A stretch of DNA of 64,000 bases from Petrosia ficiformis. Taxonomy: Eukaryota; Porifera; Demospongiae; Haplosclerida; Petrosiidae. The notes under the pieces were generated by a model. That model did no database searches. It had not been told where the DNA came from and worked only from the letters and a program-made list of their open reading frames with translations. Shown here one piece after another: positions 20,501 to 35,500 of this stretch. Position 1 is the stretch's first letter; every line of letters starts with the position of its first letter. Location: assembly GCA_947044365.1 (NCBI GenBank), contig OX345640.1:3522001-3586000 (forward strand). Direction: 5' to 3'. The translations under genes and the position numbers were made by a program.

Positions 20501-23500
20501 ATATGACTATTGTGATACATACACATAATATGTAGATTATAATACATGTATAATACCATTCATAATTAGTTACATATACATACATAACACACACACACAT
20601 ACAGGTATGTCTATGATTATAGACAGTTTACACACAGATGTGTTTCTGATAATAAAACTGTTGTGTTATTCCTAATATAGTCAATTTAGAATAATGTATG
20701 AGAGATGACCTTAAAACAAGGTGAGGCCATATCACCCACCATTCAGACCAGCATGATATATCCACTGACCTATTCTGCTTGGGAATAACCACCTCTCAGA
20801 TAATTAGTCACCTTTCAGATAATACACTACTGAGACTTGAGAAAAGCGTGTTAAAATCTGATTACCACTCTAAATAGAACACCTACAATTACTATTACAT
20901 TATATACCAAGTTTCAGTTAACCTGTTCACACAGGTGTATGAGATGTTTGATTTGGACCCAGCCAGCTGGACTGCCTTGGTAGCTCAGTTGGTAAGCACA
21001 TCTGTCTGGAGTGCAGAGTGTCGTGGGTTCAAATCCCACCTGAGGCAACTCATTTTTCATTTTTTTCATTTGCCTCAGGTGCCTGTCTTTCTTTCTTTCT
21101 TTCTTTTCATCTCAAGTCATCATGTATTAGAGGTTTTTTTATGGGCTCCTGATGTAACTTAATGATGTTTGGTTTATTATGTATCATTCTTAATTTCCTA
21201 TAGTGATATTTTATGTCTATAATACTTCTTGTATGGAAATTAGCAATTATGTAGTTATAATCACATATTCCAAACATTGATATTGTGTACTGGATAATGT
21301 AGTATCTAAAATTGTTGCTATAAAGCATTCTATCAATGTATACCAGATATTCTTCTCTTGTTTCTACTGTCATGTGATTAGTCATGTGTTTAGAGTAAAA
21401 GCTTTTTTTATAATATTTAGGATGAAAAGCCATATATCGGATTGCACTATTGCTTTTGTGTTTAAAGTTTCAGCAGGAAAGAGAGTCAGGTTTTTTTTAT
21501 TGTATTATACCACTCTATTGCTTCCTTTATGGCAGTTAGCAGGAAAAAACAGCCACTATTATTCAGATCAGAAGTTTATATATAGAATTTTCAGTGGGAA
21601 AGAGAATCAGGTTTTTTTATTGTAATATACCACTTTATTACTATCAGAAGCTTCCTTTATGGCAGTTAAAAATTTCAGCAGGAAAAGCTGCCACTATTAT
21701 TCAGGTCAAGTTTATATATAGAACTTTAAGTGGGAAAGAGAATCAGGTTTTTTTATTGTATTATACCACTCTATTATTATCAGAAGCTTCCTTTATGGCA
21801 GTTAGAAATTTCAGCAGGAAAAGCACCCACTATCAGTTTATATACAGAACTTTCAGTGGGAAAGGATAATTAAAGGATGAAGGTCATTATATTAAAGGTC
21901 AACTATGAAAGGAAGTCTGGAGCAAACTTCAAAGTTATGACATAATATATAAAATTGCTGGGTGTATAAGGCTATCAAATTCACTAATAATTATTATAGT
22001 ATGCTGCCATGAAAGTGGTTTGGTCTTGTCGATGGTTAAATCACTTACATCAACCATGGATATATGCCACATATACAACCTCCTCGTGTTCAGAGGTTAA
22101 TATGAATATCCCTTTGGCCCTTTGGCCTATGTGTCAAAGGAATTTCTGGCATACACACCTCTTTACCATGGTATTAATATTACAATGACAACACGATAAA
22201 GCCAATTGTACATATACAACAGTATCATTAACACATGAATATCATCTGTTTCTTGTATTTTAACCACATTGTTAGTTCTAAATATAGTATTACACTTTGT
22301 CATTGTTTTGCTATAAGCATGTGGCAGCTAAGAATTATTTGTGAATTAAAAGAATTTATTTGATTATACCCAGGCATTATAATTTTGTAAGAAAGTAGAA
22401 AGCAGAAAATGTTTATTTAATGAAAGTCACATGGTGTTAGTTCTTATTTCAAGATGAAGAAAGATCCATTCATGTGATAAAACAAGGACACACAAGATAA
22501 TTAAAGAATTGTCTTTTATAGTTCTAAAATCTACTGTACTGTGTACTTTGACACTACCTGTATACTACACTACACTACCTATATACTACTATATATGATA
22601 CTACACTACCTGTATACTAGTATATATGACACTACACTACCTGTATACTAGTATATTTGATACTACACTACCTGTATACTAGTATATATGATACTATACT
22701 ACCTGTATACTAGTATATATGACACTACACTACCTGTATACTAGTATATATGATACTACACTACCTGTATACTACTATATATGATACTATACTACCTGTA
22801 TACTAGTATATATGACACTACACTACCTGTATACTAGTATATATGATACTACACTACCTGTATACTACTATATTTGATACTACACTACCTGTATACTAGT
22901 ATATATGATACTACACTACCTGTATACTAGTATATATGATACTACACTACCTGTATACTACTATATATGACACTACACTACCTGTATACTAGTATATATG
23001 ATACTACACTACCTGTATACTACTATATATGATACTATACTACCTGTATACTACTATATATGATACTACACTACCTGTATACTAGTATATATGATACTAC
23101 ACTACCTGTATACTAGTATATATGATACTACACTACCTGTATACTACTATATATGACACTACACTACCTGTATACTAGTATATATGATACTACACTACCT
23201 GTATACTACTATATATGATACTACACTACCTGTATACTAGTATATATGATACTACACTACCTGTATACTAGTATATATGATACTACACTACCTGTATACT
23301 ACTATATATGACACTACACTACCTGTATACTACTATATATGATACTACACTACCTGTATACTACTATATATGATACTATACTACCTGTATACTACTATAT
23401 ATGATACTACCTATCTATTGCTATATATGTGATAGTAAATGTACATTGACCTTTTTACTTTGTGTAGATGTACTACTATACTGTACTACATTGACCTGTT

Positions 23501-26500
23501 ATTCTGACCTGTTATTCTGACCTCTTACTAGTGTACTTGACCGTGCATATAAATCACTAACAAGCTCTGTGTTCATTGGCAGTATAAATCGTCCTGCAAT
23601 CAGAGCCTTGACATCAACTATACATGTTTCACTAGGTGAGAGAGCCACCTCTTCTGGTACATACAATCGAAAACCGCATTTATTGCATATGAAAGACTGT
23701 TCATGACTACCCACAATATGGAATGCATTTGCTACTATACTGTACTATGTTGACCTGACCCCTTACTGGTGGGAGTACTGCTGTATGCTGTATGAGGTAC
23801 TACATTGACCTGTGATGTATTACTATACTATACTACATTGACCTGACCTCTTACTGGTGTATGTACTGCTGTATACTATACTACATTGACCTGACCCCTT
23901 ACTGGTGTATGTACTGCTGTATACTATACTACATTGACCTGACCCCTTACTGGCTGCTGTATACTGTATGCTGTGTACTATACTACATTGACCTGATCCC
24001 TTACTGGTGTGAGTACTGCTGTATACTGTATGAGGTACTACATTGACCTGTGATGTATTACTATACTATACTACATTGACCTGACCTCTTACTGGTGTAT
24101 GTACTGTTGTATACTATACTACATTGACCTGACCCCTTACTGGTGTATGTACTGCTGTATACTGTATGAGGTACTACATTGACCTGTGATGTATTACTAT
24201 ACTATACTACATTGACCTGACCTCTTACTGGTGTATGTACTACTGTATACTATACTACATTGACCTGACCCCTTACTGGTGTATGTACTGCTGTATACTA
24301 TACTACATTGACCTGACCCCTTACTGGCTGCTGTATACTGTATGCTGTATGCTATATGCTGTATGAAGTACTACATTGACCTGTGATGTATTACTACATT
24401 GACCTGACCCCTTACTGCTATACATACTGCTATATGCTGTATCCTGTATCCTGTATGGTGTATAATTACTACATTGACCTATGTTGTACTACTATAGTGT
24501 ACTACATTTACATGTTTATTAACAACAGATATTGTATAGGAACCTAAGATGACCTACCATGTAAACATAATATTATGTATTTCAATTGTATATCTATTTA
24601 AAATTGGGCAACAACAATTATTGAATTTGTATAAACAAGGTGTGTATTATATTACAAGGTGAGCGCATGTTATATTTATACATCTGAACATCATAATACT
24701 AAACAGTACACAACTCTGTTAGTTTTACAGGTGATGTTTTCCAACATAAGAAGACAAACTGGTTTGTCGGTGCTTTGATTATGTCACTCCCATGATATAA
24801 ACTATCTTTGTCCTGAAACATCAAAATAAATTATAGTATAATAATTATTATGATTATTGTGTGAAAGGAAAGAGTTGTATACTGTACATTTGTATTTCTA
24901 AACTACAACCTGACTGCTGACACATTCATCAATACTTTTGTGGCTTTGTGCTACCACTAGCCCGTGAAGCTGTTTGTGTGCTAAAATGTAATTGGACTTA
25001 ACAAAACTACGTCCCTGCTATAACACAAAGCAGCTGGGAACTACTGTGATGTAACTTAACACTTAACTATGTCCTGACAGTAAGGGTATTCCTGGCTCTG
25101 TATACTATAATTAGTGATACCTTGAGTTGTACTGTTACACTACTGAATACATAATATAATACATGATAGATATTAACAATGTACTGTTACACTACTTGAT
25201 ACATAATATAATATGTGATAGAATGTACTGTTATACTACTGAATACCTACATAATAGATACCATATAATACATAACAGATATTTGTTATAACAAGATATA
25301 TAGAGAAAAAAGTATCCCTATGATTGCTTGGTGTCCAGGATTCAGTAATCTCGGCTGACTTACACAACAGCCTGTTGTAGTTTTTATTTTGATTACCTAC
25401 TCTCCTTACCTTTTAAAGGATCTTGTAGAACTTTAGCAATATATTTCAGGTAGAATAGATTGCTATTAGTTCCAGTTTCCACGTAGCAGCTTTCTTTCTT
25501 CCTGCTGCAGCAGAGCTCGAGTGCGTGTTCTATTATGCACCACGCCCATTAATTGACTGAGCCCCCGGGAATAACGCAACTTCCTTAAATACGTATACAA
25601 TGCATACACGCACAGGTGGACACAAGAATATATATATATATGTATAGTTCGAACTCATGGGAAAGTAATCATAAGGATGGCCCTACAGGCCATAAAAACA
25701 ATTATACTCAGAAACAGAGTAATATCTCACATACAATATTTGGAATAGCTATGAATGATGACAAAACTATTATTATAAGTTAATTATTAACACTAAATTC
25801 TAATGAAAGAGGAAAACGGAAAAATCCTAGTAGCCACTTTCCTCTTTCATCTTTATTCATTAGAATTTAGCGTTTATTTTCAAAGTGAGGCATGATTAGC
25901 AAGGTATAAGTTACAAAAAACACAAGTTTTGTCCAAGTATAAATTTGCACATATAATGATGAAAGATTCTGTGCTATGATGTTAATACTTATTTAAGTTT
26001 TTTTTAATGATGCATTAGTGATAAAAATTCAAGCCAAAGTCAGAGACCATTCTTGTATCATCCAAGTGCATGCATTAAATCCATGCAGGATTTGTTTTAA
26101 GTGATGATCATCACAACTTGCTAAGTACTGCATTACGTTATCTACAGTACTATGACATCACCAATTGGTTGTGGGTCACAAGATCAGGACTAAAGTGTTA
26201 CGTAATTGTAAACTATATGATCCAATATCCACGTTTTGTAGGGAATGTTAATCAAATCAGGAATTATTAATTAATTAACTAATTAAAATATTGTGAATGT
26301 ATATTTACATGTGTTAACTTAGGGTAGTTTTTAATTCTTTATGACAACAACAATAATTATTAGCAAATTATTATTTTATGAAAATATTGTAAATGTACAT
26401 TTACTTTTACATGTGTTAGCTAAATATTAGACAACAACACATTAATATGGTAGTCCTTAGACAACAACACATGACCCAATTGGGAAAATATTGTAATTGT

Positions 26501-29500
26501 AGATCTACCTTTAGCTAAATATGGTAGTTTTAATTTATTATGACAACACTATAGGTGAAATGTCATCGTACAGTAACAGTAATTACCTTAGTTCTATTGT
26601 CAGTAATCACTGACTCATACTGTGGTGTCAAGTACATCAATTACTGTCAAAACTACTGTTGTACTACTGTAGTGTGATAATAAAACTACTGAGTAATTAC
26701 TATACTGTATGATGACTTTTTATTGACATATTGTACATGTACGTGTACATGTATATCATGTAACATGTAATAATGTGAGTAAGAATGAAGTTAGATATTA
26801 CATAATTTTCAGTTAAGTGCTTGTGTTTAAATATTTGTTATTTGATAGGATTCCATTGAAATGTAGTATTAGGAGTCTGCTCAGGATATAGTGGTGGTTG
26901 GATTCTATATTGCATTTAGTGCCGTTTATCAAGTTTATACTTAATTGTCTCAGTACCCATGTGTTATCTGAGAAGTGGTTAATTCATGCTGAGTGGTGGT
27001 TATTTCCGACCAGTGTGGGTAGAATACTGCATTAGTCTTGTTATATTAAAGACCTGTACAGAATAACCCAATATCCAGTATTTGATCAAAAATTTATTAA
27101 TTATATATTTATTAAAATTATCTATTGATCAAAATTATCCTATTATCTATTGATTAAAATTATCCTATTATCTATTGATTAAAATTGTGTAATTATCTTC
27201 AATTGTCTATAAATATTTCCAAAGATTTTTGTAAATGATGAAATAGCATTGGATCACAGATCACACATACGTAATTATATTCATGGGCACTACATGTATA
27301 ATAATGTAATAATCCTTTGACCTGGAATCATTCATACTATTGCAACATATATATATTTATATATAATATATATATGTTGCAATAGTATGAACCGTTCCAG
27401 GTCAAAGGAAATTAGTGAACATTTCAGCCAAGTGTAAAGTTTCTAATGAATACAGTAATATAAACTCTTCATTGCTGGCTGTGTGGGGTTTATTTAATCA
27501 GGAAAACTTTATGAAGTACCTTCTTTACAAATAAAAGAAGTGGTGTATCCATAGCATTGAATTACAAATTGTACTTGTAGCAGGAAATTTAAGAATTTAG
27601 CAGTGTATGGAATTGGAATTAAATACTTTTAATATTTACAAAGTGTCTTGCATTACATTGATGAAGTCAGTCTCACCTCTAAAGAAGATAGAATATTTTC
27701 AAAAGTCTGTTCACATTCACAATGTCCTCAAAATTAGGATGTGATGACTTTATATACAATATAGTGTATAGTTTAATGTTATAATGTTAATACATGATTA
27801 TACTGCAACTCATTAATCTACCAATGGATTGAAATGAGATGCACTAAAAAGAATAAATATATGAAAATGGTGCATGTAAAAAGAATGTTGATCATTCCAA
27901 ACTAAAGCATTTTTCAAAAGTCAAATAATAATGTGAATAACCTTTACTGTAGATAGCATGGAAGACATGTATTGGAACTGAAGGCATGCCCATTTATTAA
28001 CAGGAACTACATGTACCATAATAACCTTTACTGTAGATAGCATGGAAGACATGTATTGGAACTGAAGGCATGCCCATTTATTAATAGGAACTACAGTACC
28101 ATAATAACCTTTACTTTAGATAGCATGGAAGAAGAACTGAAGGGCATGCCCATTTATTAATAGGAACTACATGTACCATATATACATACATGTACATGTA
28201 GATCATGTGACTATATAGTAACTATACTGAATTACATGTTTTGTAAAACTATAATATAGTTACTTTGAAGTAATTAATATTAGCTGTATTGTTTACCTTA
28301 AATGGAATGTAGTAATTAAGGTAATGATATCAGCTTACACGTGTATAATTATGAAAGAAAAAATTACATGTCATGGTCCCTGATCTAATCTGGTTGGTGA
28401 TGTTATAATTTCTCACTTTTACTGTGCAGTATAGTAATGTCGTAATGTCCCTGTTATATAGTAATATGAATTTTATACTTGCACATTGTAAAGTGGAATT
28501 TATTAATGACCATAGCGTTTTGGCGAATTTGCAAAACATTAGTAAATATTGATAGTACATGTTTATGTAATATTACATTCATTAATGAAGGAAAGAGACT
28601 ATTTCATGGCTTCAATAAGTATTAGAATTGGAGATGTACAATGATAGAGTTGTGTAGGAAGTGACATCGAGTCTTGCATTCCTATCCTCTGGAGCAATAC
28701 TACGATTTACTTTGATATCTGCAGCCATATTGAAACCAAAGTTTATGCCTTAAAAAGGTCTGCATCACAGAAACTGTAACTGCTGGAGATTAACATAGAG
28801 AGCTTTTTGTGGTACGATATTCAATAGCAGAGCTCTACAAGTACAAATGCATCTTCTGATGAATTTCATTGAAGTATGTGCAAGAGACAATCAATGGACA
28901 GACATACATCTTTGTAGAGATTATTATCTTAATTCTTGAAATGATGCATAGTTTCCTCCATTATAATATACCAATGACCCATAGTCTCCTCCATTGTATT
29001 ATACTAATGACCCATAGTCTCCTCCATTGTATTATACTAATGACCCATAGTCTCCTCCATTGTATTATACTAATGACCCATAGTCTCCTCCCTTGTATTA
29101 TACTAATGACCCATAGTCTCCTCCCTTGTATTATACTAATGACCAATAGTCTCCTCCATTGTATTATACTAATGACCAATAGTCTCCTCCATTGTATTAT
29201 ACTAATGACCAATAGTCTCCTCCATTGTATTATACTAATGACCAATAGTCTCCTCCATTGTATTATACTAATGACCAATAGTCTCCTGCATTAGTATACT
29301 CTTTTATTTACACAGTTTATGTCGATTAGTCAACTTGAAGCTGAGGTTCCAATATCCTATACACAATTTAATGTGATCCCCAGCTAAAATTCCAATATCC
29401 TATATTATGTACTATACTAATCCTGCTCAAATCTGAGGTTCCAATATCCTGTATCCTATACACTATTTCACATGATGTAATGTGATCCCCAGCTAAAGTT

Positions 29501-32500
29501 CGATATCCTATATATTATGTGCTATACTAATCCTGCTTAAATCTGAGGTTCCAATATCCTGTATCTACACTATTTCACATGATGTAATGTGATCCCCAGC
29601 TAAAATTCCAATATCCTATATATTATGTACTATACTAATCCTGCTCAAATCTCAGATTCCCAATATTCTATATCCTGTACACTATTTTACCTGATGTATT
29701 GTGATCCCCAGCTAAAATTCCCATATCCTGTATATTATGTACTATACTAATCCTGCTCAAATGTGAGGTTCCAATATTCTGTATATTATGTACTATGCTC
29801 ATGCCGTTATCCTATACACAATTTTATGTGTCTTGTGATCCCATTCAAATCTGAGGTTCCAATATCCTACATGTAGACACGATTTTATGAATCATGTGAT
29901 CCCAGCTAAAGTTCCAATATCCTTAAATGCTAATATCCTACACAATATTATGAATCATGTGATCCCAGTTGAAGTTCCAATATCTTACGTTATATATTAT
30001 AATATCCCACTCAAAGCTATTGAACAAACCATAATAAGCCCACTCAATAGTAACTACACTATATTGTGTTAGTGATATTACTACTAGATTCTGAGTTGTG
30101 GTAGCTATTTAAAATATGTACTTTAAATAAACCATTGCTGTAATGTTGAACAAACAGAATTCCCTGGAAATCTCGAGTTAAAAACATGAAGTGAAATATT
30201 TATATTATCATTAGAAAGAATAATTCCAAACTCAATTAACAAATACAATTAACAAATACAATTAACAAGCTCAATTAATAAGTACAATTTTACACACAGG
30301 CTTATCTTTTTTTCCAGGTAGTGGAACAGATTTACCATCTGCTTCCAGCCCAAAGTTAGTCCATGCTAAGCTTTTGTGTTTTGTTTCTTATCTAACCTAA
30401 CTCCTCTCGCAAAGGTAGCTTAATTATGACCATGTGGTTATTATAAATTTCGGTTGGAATGGGCGTGACTGTTTATACGGTTATACGGTTTTGCTATTTT
30501 GGTCATGGTAACATTAACACAATTCAATTATTCACGGTATTATTGAATATTACCCGCTAGCTTGTTTGAAACCACAAATTGGCTCTTATTTATTTATTGA
30601 CAATTTTTTTTCTTGTGTCTTTAGCTCAACAACCTAATTTTTGCTAATAGTTACAAGTATAAATTATGCAAACTTGAAAGGGCATCGTATGATAGACTAT
30701 CAAGTAGGGTTGCTTACATCAAATGTCTACTATTGAAACATTTACACAGAAACCAGTATGAAGTGTGTATTACATATCCTGGATACTAAACTTAATTGCC
30801 TTCATGTGTGGACTGGCCTGATAGAGTATTGGCATTGGTGATTTACACAGAAACCAGTACCTAGAAGAACTGAAGTTTATATTACACATCCGGGATGCTA
30901 AACTTAATTGCCTTCATGTGTGGACTGGCCTGATAGAGTATTGGCATTGGAGATTTACACAGAAACCAGTACCTAGAAGAACTGAAGTGTGTATTATACA
31001 TCCTGGATGCTAAACTTAATTGCCTTCATGTGTGGACTGGCCTGATAGAGTATTGGCATTGGTGATTTACACAGAAACCAGTACCTAGAAGCACTGAAGT
31101 GTGTATTATACATCCTGGATGCTAACTTAATTGCCTTCATGTGTGGACTGGCCTGATAGAGTATTGGCATTGGTGATTTACACAGAAACCAGTACCTAGA
31201 AGAACTGAAGTGTGTATTATACATCCTGGATGCTAACTTAATTGCCTTCATGTGTAGAATGGCCTGATAGAGTATTGGCATTGGTGATTTACACAGAAAC
31301 CAGTACCTAGAAGAACTGAAGTGTGTATTATACATCCTGGATGCTAACTTAATTGCCTTCATGTGTAGAATGGCCTGATAGAGTATTGGCATTGGTTCAA
31401 ATTTATATTTCAACGTAAGTGTGATTTTCATAAGTTGAGTCGCAAATGAATAATAATCATCCAAAAACAATCACAGGGATACTTTTTCTTATATTTTTGT
31501 TTTTGCATTTATTTCTTTTATCACTTTCATTTTTAAGATAAATTCCCTTGTCCACAAAACTGATCTTTGTAATACTTAATATTACAAATAAATTAAACTA
31601 ATTTATATTGTAATTAATGATCGCTAGAAATGAAATCTCAATGTTGCACAACTCTACATAACTATGTTTTGTAATAACACACTCGCTATTCAGCCATTCT
31701 GTAGATGAAGTCAAGACCATTTTGAACTAGAAGGAACATTATAGTTACTTTGGATGCTAAAAGTCAATGTAATATCATCATACAGTAACAGTAATTACTT
31801 TAGTTCTGCTGTCAGTATAGTATAGTAATTACTGTTTCACTACTGTGTTGTTCAATTGACGAGTACACCAATTACTGTCAAAACTAATGTTGTACTACTC
31901 ATGTAGTGTGATAATGAGTAAATACTGTAGTGTATGATTACTTGGCCTGAAAGCAAAGGTCTGTTCACAGTGACCTCAAAATTAGGATCTGTTAACTTTA
32001 TATACAATATAGTATAATAATATTATAAGGTTAATACATGATTATACTGTAACTCAATAATAAAGCAATGGTTGAAATTTGACATACACAAAAAAGAATG
32101 GATTATAAATATTAAAATGTTGATTGTTGGTCGTTCCAAACTAAATTATGAACATTTTTTTGATGTCAACCTTTAATGTTTAAATGTGGTGACTAAAAAG
32201 GAAATGTCAATAGAATTTACAAAAGTATTCATGACCTAAGAATGTTGACATAAAAAATGGATTGGAATGTGTCAATTGTTATCAGTTAAGTAACTTGAGA
32301 TTCCCTCTCTGTTTACACATATGAAAGGGATTCACCAGAATATGTGGGTTAGTGTTATTACACTGCGGTGAGAAATTTAGTCGATTTTGGAAGATTTAAG
32401 TTGACATAGTTTATCATTACCATGGAAACTGGTGCTAGGAAGTGTTGTGATTAATTGATAAATTGACTACTGTACTTCTAATTACATGTATAGTAGATGC

Positions 32501-35500
32501 CAAAAGATATTCAATCTAGTCAAGTTATTCTGGCAAAAAACTATATTGACATTTTCTGGGAGTCAATACACCACTTTTGGCTTTCTGTGTGGACATGTTA
32601 AGCTGAATGCCAAACATTTGATCTATTTTAACAAGCCTCTTCTATATTATTTGTATGCAGTTCAGTTCCAATTAATTGGACAATAATTATTATTTGGATG
32701 GGGTTCGAGTAATAACAGATATAAACCCCTAGATAGAAAGTTAGCTGAAAGGAGGGATTATAACGAAGTCTCTTTCTGAATTTTTCAGTGGCTCAAAATG
32801 TTATTACAGATATGACAAGTAGCTTCACTATATTGTTTACATTGATAATGACCTCAAAATTAGGATTTAATGACTTTATATGTACTATGGTGTATATTTT
32901 AATGTCATAAGGTTAATACATGATTATACTATAACTCAATAAATGAAGCAATGAATTGAAATTTGACATACACAAAAAAGAATGGGAAGAATAGTTATAT
33001 GAAAATGGTGAAGGTAAAAAGATAGTTGGTAATTCCAAACTGAGGTCGAGGTGTAGAAATGCCTTATAAGCAGTGTTTTTGTGTTATTTTAATGACATTT
33101 TGATGAATTCTCCCTATCCTTATATGGTATATATGAATGTGAATTGATTTTAATGATGACTTCATGAATTGTTTTTTATGATATCACTACCTTTTTTAGC
33201 ATTACATCATAAAATTAAGAATTACATCATTTTGAATAGAGTGACATTGTAATAAAACAATGATACAGTATTGGAATTTGGGATGAATGGTTGGGAATAA
33301 GCCTAACACATGACAGGAATGTGGATAATATACGTTGTTTCTCTTTCTTCTCAGTATGAAACTCTGAAACCCTGAAACTTTGAAACTTTGCTTAATTAGT
33401 TTATTATACATGTAATTCATGATGAATAATGATAATTATTCCCCTAAGGTTGTATGGGAAATAATTCAATTTATCTCCTACATTGCAATATTATTCCATT
33501 GCAATAATCATATCGCATGATTTTGGTCTGCCAATATTATCGCAATGACAAAATATTGTCTTACTACAATTAAATAATACCTTATACATGCAGTTGAAAA
33601 ATACTATAACACTTAGTTTTGATTCATATGCTCTCAATTCAAGAATCAGAAGTGTCATCTTTTAAAAAAATGAGCCTATTTTTGCTATCATAGACAGTAT
33701 TAATGAGTAGTTGCAATATTGCAATAATCGTGTGTCAAGTCACCTTTAGGCAATAATCACAAAACCTAATTTTCAATATCACCCACTATTGTACACTTGG
33801 GGTTTCATATGGGATTTTTTGTTAGGGAAGGGATCATGTGAAGCACACTACTCCCGGTTGGGTGTGGAGGTATGATCCCCCAGGAAATGTTTTAATTTTA
33901 GGCTCTCTTTCTGAGGTGGCTTTTGGTGGCTTCTAAAGTAATATCAGGCACTTCCCACTCCTTAGTCTTGATCCAACCCCCACCTTCAAATTTTAATTTT
34001 ATGCACAACACTGACTGAATATTGTTAATCAAACATTGTGTACTCCTGGTGCACTCCTCCACCCTTAATATTTATCCTGGGGGACACACTGCATCACCTC
34101 AGACTATACCATCTTGTAGTATCTCCTTATATGGCAGAAGCGACAGTGTATAATTCAATCCAATATAATCATGCAGATAATCCTCATACTGCTGCAGTGT
34201 GTACACAGTCGTAATTGTATTGTTGGATAAATAATAATTACGTTCATAATGTAATCATGATTTAGTGTAGTTTTAGTTTGACAATAATGACCACTTTTAG
34301 TTATAGTAATAGTTACTTAACTCTTACTAAAGGGGTTTTAGTTTGACAATAATGACCACTTTTAGTTATAGTAATAGTTACTTAACTCTTACTAAAGAGG
34401 TTTAGTTTGACAATAATGACCACTTTTAGTTATAGTAATAGTTACTTAACTCTTACTAAAGGGGTTTTAGTTTGACAATAATGACCACTTTTAGTTATAG
34501 TAATAGTTACTTAACTCTTACTAAAGAGGTTTAGTTTGACAATAATGACCACTTTTAGTTATAGTAATAGTTACTTAACTCTTACTAAAGGGGTTTTAGT
34601 TTGACAATAATGACCACTTTTAGTTATAGTAATAGTTACTTAACTCTTACTAAAGGGGTTTTAGTTTGACAATAATGACCACTTTTAGTTATAGTAATAG
34701 TTACTTAACTCTTACTAAAGAGGTTTTAGTTTGACAATAATGACCACTTTTAGTTATAGTAATAGTTACTTAACTCTTACTAAAGGGGTTTTAGTTTGAC
34801 AATAATGACCACTTTTAGTTATAGTAATAGTTACTTAACTCTTACTAAAGGGGTTTTAGTTTGACAATAATGACCACTTTTAGTTATAGTAATAGTTACT
34901 TAACTCTTACTAAAGGGGTTTTAGTTTGACAATAATGACCACTTTTAGTTATCGTAATAGTTACTTAACTCTTACTAAAGGGGTTTTAGTTTGACAATAA
35001 TGACCACTTTTAGTTATAGTAATAGTTACTTAACTCTTACTAAAGGAGTTTTAGTTTGACAATAATGACCACTTTTAGTTATAGTAATAGTTACTTAACT
35101 CTTACTAAAGGGGTTTTAGTTTGACAATAATGACCACTTTTAGTTATAGTAATAGTTACTTAACTAAAGTAATATCAGGCTTACTAAAGGAGTTTTAGTT
35201 TGACAGTAATGACCACAAGATGTTGAAATATCTTCCATATTTTGTTTAGCTTCATGATTATTGCCATAGAAACTAACTGATGTCATAATTACATCAGAAA
35301 GATCATAGATACGTTTGAAGCAATGTAGGTGTGTATGTGGGTATTTAGGTATGGATTCATGTGAGTAGTAGGTACATATGTATTTGTATGTACTACACAA
35401 TGATTATATAACATCAATTGTTTAATTTTGGTTGCTTGGATATGTTAGGTAATCTCTCTCTCCTCTTTCTTTCTTGGTATATATATAATATTATATAAGT

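Noticed and set aside
20974..21046. Functional tRNA-Ser (GGA)
   Set aside because: The cloverleaf is close, but the D stem has two mismatches, a serine tRNA should have a long variable arm, and the sequence continues into a SINE body and (TCTT)n tail that recurs elsewhere.
22545..24500. CRISPR-like array
   Set aside because: Units are contiguous, without distinct spacers, and the context is a eukaryotic intron. It is ordinary minisatellite DNA.
28869..29294. Repeat ORFs on both strands of the 33-bp array
   Set aside because: Both strands stay open only because 33 is a multiple of three; composition is low-complexity.
30316..30370. Possible extra exon (acceptor TTTTTTTCCAG, reading SGTDLPSASSPK)
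   Set aside because: The acceptor looks good but no in-frame donor is clear, and the peptide has no place in the sideroflexin sequence.
30994..31470. 158-codon minus ORF with repeated SPMPILYQA
   Set aside because: It is entirely within the 119-bp tandem repeat, and single-base indels between units break the frame outside this stretch.
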